Below, piece by piece: positions 57,201-64,000 of a stretch of DNA of 64,000 nucleotides (position 1 is the stretch's first letter; the number at the start of each line of letters is the position of its first letter). The stretch is taken from positions 28,327,883 to 28,391,882 of the forward strand of contig NC_088789.1 in the NCBI RefSeq assembly GCF_949628265.1. Reading direction: 5' to 3'. Source of the stretch: Cloeon dipterum. Lineage: Eukaryota > Arthropoda > Insecta > Ephemeroptera > Baetidae. Below the pieces are notes generated by a model. That model ran no database searches, had not been told where the DNA came from, and saw nothing but the letters and a program-made list of their open reading frames with translations. The position numbers were made by a program, and so were the translations under genes.

Positions 57201-57931
57201 TTACAGGCCGACAATTAAGAAAATTTAGTGTGGAAGTAGTGCATTGAGTTAGTAAAATAAGAAATTTAGGGCCGAGGATCAGTTTAATTTCAGATTTTTT
57301 TCCGAATTTCTAGTAAAAATTTCTTAAATCGTGATATTACAGTAGAGAGACAGTGCTTGAGGCAAATAAGATTTTTCTCAATTTTTCCGTTAAGCTTTTC
57401 TTTAATTTGAAACGCTGGAAATGATATTTTGTCCTTTAAAATTTACGGAATAATTAAGAAAATTTGATATTTATGCATTTTAAAGTGGCACAAACAATGA
57501 AGAAACCTTTCAATACATCTTTTATATGGAGGGAGGAGGGGAAAATATTATCTTGTACATTACAGTGGTATAAAATACTACTCCAGTTTCACGGCAACAT
57601 TATTTATGGAATTTCTAGGCCGCGTAGGAGATAGAATAATCGAAATATTTTTTCAGTTTGTTATTCAAGACAAAAATTTCTTCAAATTCCTGTAGTTTTT
57701 GTATTTTTTAATCAAACCATCGGTCCTTTTTGAAAAAATTAAAGAACTTACTTTGCAGTGTGTTTCATGTATTTGATCCTGTTGAAAAATGTAGGCAGAG
57801 ACAAAACAGATGAAGAGTCCAAAAATTGGAAGAGACACGGTGAGGACACAAAGCTGCTTAAAACTGACAGAGAAGTAGACAACTGCGTTTCCAGTCGAGG
57901 GTTTGCTCTGCTCCATCTCGCCCTTAAGCAT
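54221..57931 (-). CDS. PGAP2: PGAP2 (post-GPI-attachment to proteins 2)
   Basis: Exons 57752-57931, 56792-57056, 54459-54671 and 54221-54393 join in phase and give 276 residues (human about 254). The family is Frag1/DRAM/Sfk1, with six membrane segments. Diagnostic stretches are ETHCKVYNIIPSISA followed by SPQRYLWR, TYVSNRENY.LHE, CSLSHML and the late CANMAFHFTVVLDF. PGAP2 works in the Golgi in lipid remodelling of GPI anchors. The start codon is the first ATG of the open stretch; another ATG lies 15 bases on. Intron 3 (54672-56791) is 2.1 kb and unusually long for this window. The C-terminal tail after helix 6 is longer and more charged than in human. Confidence 0.9.
54672..56791 (-). other. 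PGAP2 intron 3
   Basis: AT-rich intron of 2.1 kb joining phase 1 exons. I see no further gene or clear copy of the named repeats in it. Confidence 0.6.
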
Positions 57932-59261
57932 TTTCAGAGTGGGTAGGATTAAAGCGACACTCACAGGGTCCAGAACCAGCGGAATAAGAAGAGTTGGTGC
58001 TGCTCCATGTCCACACTGCTCAAATAATCGAGTTGAATGCGACAAGAGCACACTGAAAGGAAGACAAAACAAGAGATATGCATCAGACTGGACACCAGAA
58101 AACACAAACAAAGCTGATCAAAACATTATACGAAAGTTCTCTCGATACAAACAGAACAGACCGAATCAATAATTTCATTTCGTGACTTAGCAATCAGCTT
58201 ATTATATGGTCGGATTGTTCCCTTTCCGCTGGAATTGATAATGCACCCTTATAAACAAATACGCGGAATTCTCACGGTACGTCATAACCTGGCGCCGCAT
58301 TATTTCCCGTTTTCCCAAGCAAGAATTAAAATTATACACTGTGTTTACGATTCTCTGTAAATAGAACTCTTTGCTAATCGGCGAAGAAAAATCGCATCTG
58401 CAAAGTGAATGTCCAAATCAGTGCAAATAATAAAAGAGGGTTGTTCGCGACGAGAGCCCATTAACACGGAAGGACGGAAGGATTGCGCGGCAGGTCCGTT
58501 TCCGGGCCAAGCAGCGCAGGGTACGCGTTTGCAACGTGTCAATATTAGGTTGGACACGAACGTACCTGTCGAAAGCGATCCCTTAGTGTTCTGGGAAAGA
58601 CGATGGCCACAGCGGATCGGTCGAATTTCCGAGAGGAAATTTCACGATCGGCGGCGGATCATATGGGCCCTATGCCTGTGACGACCATGAACTTAGCCGC
58701 TCGCGTGTGCCGACTGCGAGAAGTTGGGCGCTTTTAAAACAATGCTGCCAACCGAACATTTCTAGCGTGGTTGCATGGTTGAGGGTTTGATCAACTCGTT
58801 ATAAGGGATGGGGTGGTTCTGTGGTACAGAATTTTCTGTTGGCAGCTTTGCTTAAAAATTGGCTAACTTCTCCCGGTCGACAAACGCGAGCGGCCAAGTT
58901 CACATTCGTGATCCGATCCTGTTTGACCACGCCCCTTTTATCTTGTCGAAATTGTGTCAAATAGAGAGATCTTAAACAGAGTTAAACGCTCTCAGAAAAG
59001 TTATCGTGTAATTAGAACCCGTGTTAAATGGCTTTGTTCTGCTTCTGATGCACGTGCAACCGATTATTTGGCCTCTGTTTGTGTTTCTGCGATTGTAAAT
59101 CGATAAACCAACTCTTTTTAGCTGCAAAAATACACCAAGCAATCGGTTGCATGGGCATTGGTAGCAGTACAAAAAGGCATTTTAACATTAGGCGACTTTT
59201 TCTGAGTGCACTCATCTCTGTTTAAATTATATTAAAATGTCAAAACGTTTGTTTATGTTTT
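57932..59261. other. PGAP2 upstream region and Rca1 3' flank
   Basis: Holds the likely PGAP2 promoter or non-coding exon, most plausibly near 58400-58760 where the DNA is more GC-rich. No coding exon is recognised. Confidence 0.45.
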
Positions 59262-59267
59262 TTTATT
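59262..59267 (-). terminator. Possible poly(A) signal of the Rca1/EMI1 gene
   Basis: AATAAA on the minus strand about 720 bases below the stop. The DNA between is AT-rich with no other gene, so it is probably 3' UTR. Confidence 0.35.
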
Positions 59268-59989
59268 AGTTCATTTTCTTAACTGAACATTTTAATCCTA
59301 GTTTGAATATATTTACAAAATTTACAAGAATACAATTATTTACAGTCTTTTAATTTGATCTCATGGAAAGGCTTATAAAACTACTAAATTATTAATAAAG
59401 TATTGTAACGCACTCTTGTCGAGCTGATACTGACCAGTTTTCTTGAATCATTACTTATATAATAAGACACGTATGCCAGACAAAGAATTTGACTGATTGT
59501 ACTGATTTAAAATATGCCAATTCAAGTACTGGTCTCATTTCATGCACGCATTCAATTTACTAATTAATTTAAGCACAATTCAGATCCTAATACTGATGAA
59601 ACAAACTTAATACTAAACTAATTCTACTTAAAAATCAGAGATAGTGTTAGTTATTATATATTCACACCAATAAATGCACATCTGGTGAAAAATGAGATTC
59701 ACAGGGCATTTCATAAATGCATCGTTTCGTATATATATAGAGAGAGAGTAAATGTAGGTAGGAAAAGCAACAAGAAGTCTGTTCCTGTGGCTCCACATTA
59801 AATGCTGAATGGAGGGCCGTATATATTCATTTGTGATGCACGGTTTTAAAAGCTATACAACAATACTTGTCATGGGACAGTTCAGAGAGCATCCTGATAA
59901 AAATGTTAATACAAAACAGAGGTACTCCTCGTCATTAAAAGTACATCAATTGGCAAGTGGAATTCGATTCAACAAGAGGCAAGTGGACG

Positions 59990-60888
59990 CTAACTCCAGT
60001 TCAGTCTCTTCATGTTCTTAACGTAGTGTTTTCTGGATGCGTGCCGAGCTCCTATCAGCTTCTCCGGAGTAAGCAGCAGGCGGCATTTCGACATCCTGTG
60101 CTCCGCGCCTCGGCAGTTTTGGCAGAAGCGAAACCGGCACTGGCAGTTGGTGCACACTCCCACGTTTTCGTTGCCTTCTTTCCTGGCCGGCAGGTCGCAC
60201 AGTGGACACGCAAGTTGCGCCTCTCCACTGAGCAGACCGTTTCCCATCAGTCGAAAAGCCTCGAAACGGTCGATCCGGGTTATTATGGAGGGCGAGACCG
60301 GCAAGGGCGACGGCGAGGAGAAGTCGGGCTGCCTGAACGGAGCTCGGGAGTTCAGAGGGGTGCCAAAATGTCTGTGTTGACGTTTGATTTCTGCCACTTC
60401 CGAAGGCTGAAATTATAAATTATTAGATGATTTTATTTATGATTTTTTTTTTTATAATTTACCACCAATAAATTTTCGCTTCCGCGGGGAGTTGTTAGTT
60501 TCATTTTCTCCACTGCAATCCTGTTGTTCTTCAGAATGCGGTTCCAGCGCCATGAAACCCTCAAGCACTGAATGAGATCCACCGGTAACAGGTACTTGAG
60601 CAAATAATTGTCGAGCAAGCCTTCGCAGTTCAGCAGCTCCAAAGGGTCCGAATGTTTGTTGTTAGTAGCTTTGCAAGAAGGAAAAATGATTGATTCATGC
60701 GTGTTCCTGTTCCTTGCGCAACATGTCGAAGGTCGCTCTTCTGATGAAGAGGTATAGCTAAATGAGAGTCTGTAGCAGCAGCCTCCAAAGCTGGATGATG
60801 GAGTACACGATGAAGAGTAGCCGCTTTCATCTGCCGACCTGCAGCTATCTGATTTCGGCGTTTTACAAGAGTCGGTCAGATTTGCCAT
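59990..60888 (-). CDS. Rca1: Rca1/EMI1 (FBXO5)-type APC/C inhibitor
   Basis: Two coding exons (60463-60888 and 59990-60406) give 280 residues, shorter than fly Rca1 or human EMI1 (about 410-450). Seen in order: a Ser-rich N-terminus with ESGYSS, resembling the DSGxxS phosphodegron of EMI1; an F-box (about 88-120, LLPVDLIQCLRVSWRWNRIL); a zinc-binding region with CPLC, CTNC, CQNC and a late H..SKC; and a C-terminal tail with RL. EMI1-type proteins block the anaphase-promoting complex through these last two parts. Here three residues (NWS) follow the RL that normally ends the protein. The acceptor at 60915 and a donor at 61589 imply a non-coding first exon with a two-codon upstream reading frame. 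Confidence 0.88.
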
Positions 60889-61589
60889 TTTCAGATTTTC
60901 AACTAACCGTGAGACCTGCAATTCAATATAAAAATTAAAAGCAGAATAACACTGATTTCTTTAAAATTATTATGGTATAACGATATGTGGTAAATTAAAT
61001 AATGATTGTGATTCCCATATCCCCTGTCCCTATATTTTTTTTTAATAAATCGCGCCGCGCGTACGAGTGTAAAACAGTGCGTGCAGAAGTTTGCTAGAGT
61101 TTGTGAAAACATGAATCAAACAATAACATTAAAATTCTGTGAGTCTTGCGCAACAATCTGGTTTCTCGCGATCCTCAAGATACGGGGGAAAATAAACAAA
61201 CCTGAGAGCGCGAGAAGCAATAAGAAAGAGGCCGATCTGGTCAGATCTTGGTACATTTAAAAGCGATTCTAGTGGCTACGGTACGTTTAAGCACGTGAAT
61301 ATTCGCCCGTGGTTCCAGTTTAAAGAGAAATGAGGCTAATTTAGCCAATTTGAATGAGAGAATCGAGAATCGCGCGTAGCAGTCATCCAGAAAAACTTTC
61401 CCCAATGCACACAATACAAGCATCGCTTAGAAATGGTGGCTCATGATTTGGTAAATTCTCTGAATTTATGACAGAAATACCCAACCAATTTGCTACGCAT
61501 GCTTACAGAAATGTATAAGTAAGCGTTACATACCATCAAGGAATCCATACACTGGACGGGAATTCGCCCATAAAGGCTAAATAAATACC

Positions 61590-62139
61590 TCCCCGCTACA
61601 CTAAAGCATGGCGGCTAGCTTGTAGCTGACATGACATGTGAGCTGGCTTTTGGCTTGGCTTGTTTGAGGGAAGCAGGCACGCAGGCAGCGGCAGGCAGGA
61701 AGAATTCGTTGACGTTTCAAATGCTTCGATCTTTCGGAACGAAAAATTCGAATTGTTGCACATGTGTTTTTGTGTACCAACTACAGCAACGTATTTCAAA
61801 ATGACGCATGCGCACAGTTAAAATATAAAATTCATTTTTGCAGTTGGCAACACTGCAGCTCTTGACAGCAAGACGAACAAGCACGAATTCGGGCAACGCC
61901 TCCTTATTCGGTGATGATGTGTACTTTGCCAACACTAGGCTGTCACTAGATTTAGGTAAAATTTAAATAATTAAGATTCTATTATCACACGTATTGTTTT
62001 CGAAAAGAACATTGCTTTAAATAAAAAGATCGTACTAACTTCAACGTCTTTACATTCCCAGAGTTGGCACGAAAGGATAGCAAGAACCAGGAAGCTTTAA
62101 AATCTCAAGTCGCCGGCTCAGCTGTGACTGAAAATCAAA
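61590..62139. promoter_or_regulatory. Divergent promoter region, Rca1 / COPA
   Basis: COPA probably has a non-coding exon ending at 61955 (TTTAG|GTAAAA) joined to an acceptor at 62061, and Rca1 one ending at 61589. The start sites would lie within a few hundred bases of each other. The palindromic ACGCATGCGCA at 61804-61814 resembles the NRF-1/EWG site typical of housekeeping promoters. Confidence 0.45.

Positions 62140-64000
<1,861 letters not shown>

Noticed and set aside
54221-57931. Three independent small membrane-protein genes
   Set aside because: The exons join in phase and follow the PGAP2 sequence from end to end.

Overview
The window reads as nuclear DNA of an arthropod, most likely an insect. 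The protein set includes a ZAD-type zinc-finger protein (an arthropod-specific family) and a receptor with the insect gustatory-receptor signature near its C-terminus. Genes are split by short GT-AG introns, exons are GC-rich at third codon positions, and introns and intergenic DNA are AT-rich. The exact lineage cannot be fixed by eye. I rebuilt every gene exon by exon and checked that codon phase carries across each junction.

Layout. 1-11.3 kb: gene-free and repeat-rich. 11.5-22.8 kb (+): MYRF, a membrane-tethered, self-cleaving transcription factor, 19 exons. 23.1-23.8 kb (-): NHP2 of H/ACA snoRNPs, tail-to-tail with MYRF. 24.5-31.9 kb (+): a ZAD zinc-finger locus in which one set of 5' exons is followed by three complete zinc-finger cassettes, all opening in the same splice phase. 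32.2-34.7 kb (-): an SLC2-like sugar transporter with an altered substrate motif. 34.9-35.25 kb: a 304-bp near-perfect palindrome with E2F-like sites between divergent genes. 35.5-40.65 kb (+): LIN37 of the MuvB/DREAM complex. 41.66-43.05 kb (-): a gustatory receptor. 43.8-49.9 kb (-): a 1173-residue protein that looks like SYCP2, a meiotic chromosome-axis protein. 54.2-57.9 kb (-): PGAP2, of GPI-anchor remodelling. 60.0-60.9 kb (-): Rca1/EMI1, an APC/C inhibitor. 62.1 kb to the end (+): the 5' part of COPA, alpha-COP.

The genes do not form one pathway. Several belong to cell-cycle or meiotic biology (LIN37, Rca1/EMI1, SYCP2-like), others to RNA modification (NHP2) or the secretory pathway (COPA, PGAP2). 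At least four dispersed repeat families and several foldback elements fill introns and intergenic DNA. The most notable points are the shared-5'-exon zinc-finger cassettes, the SYCP2-like protein, the E2F-bearing palindrome at the LIN37 promoter, the two-frame MYRF exon, and a foldback element whose ends resemble insect CTCF sites.
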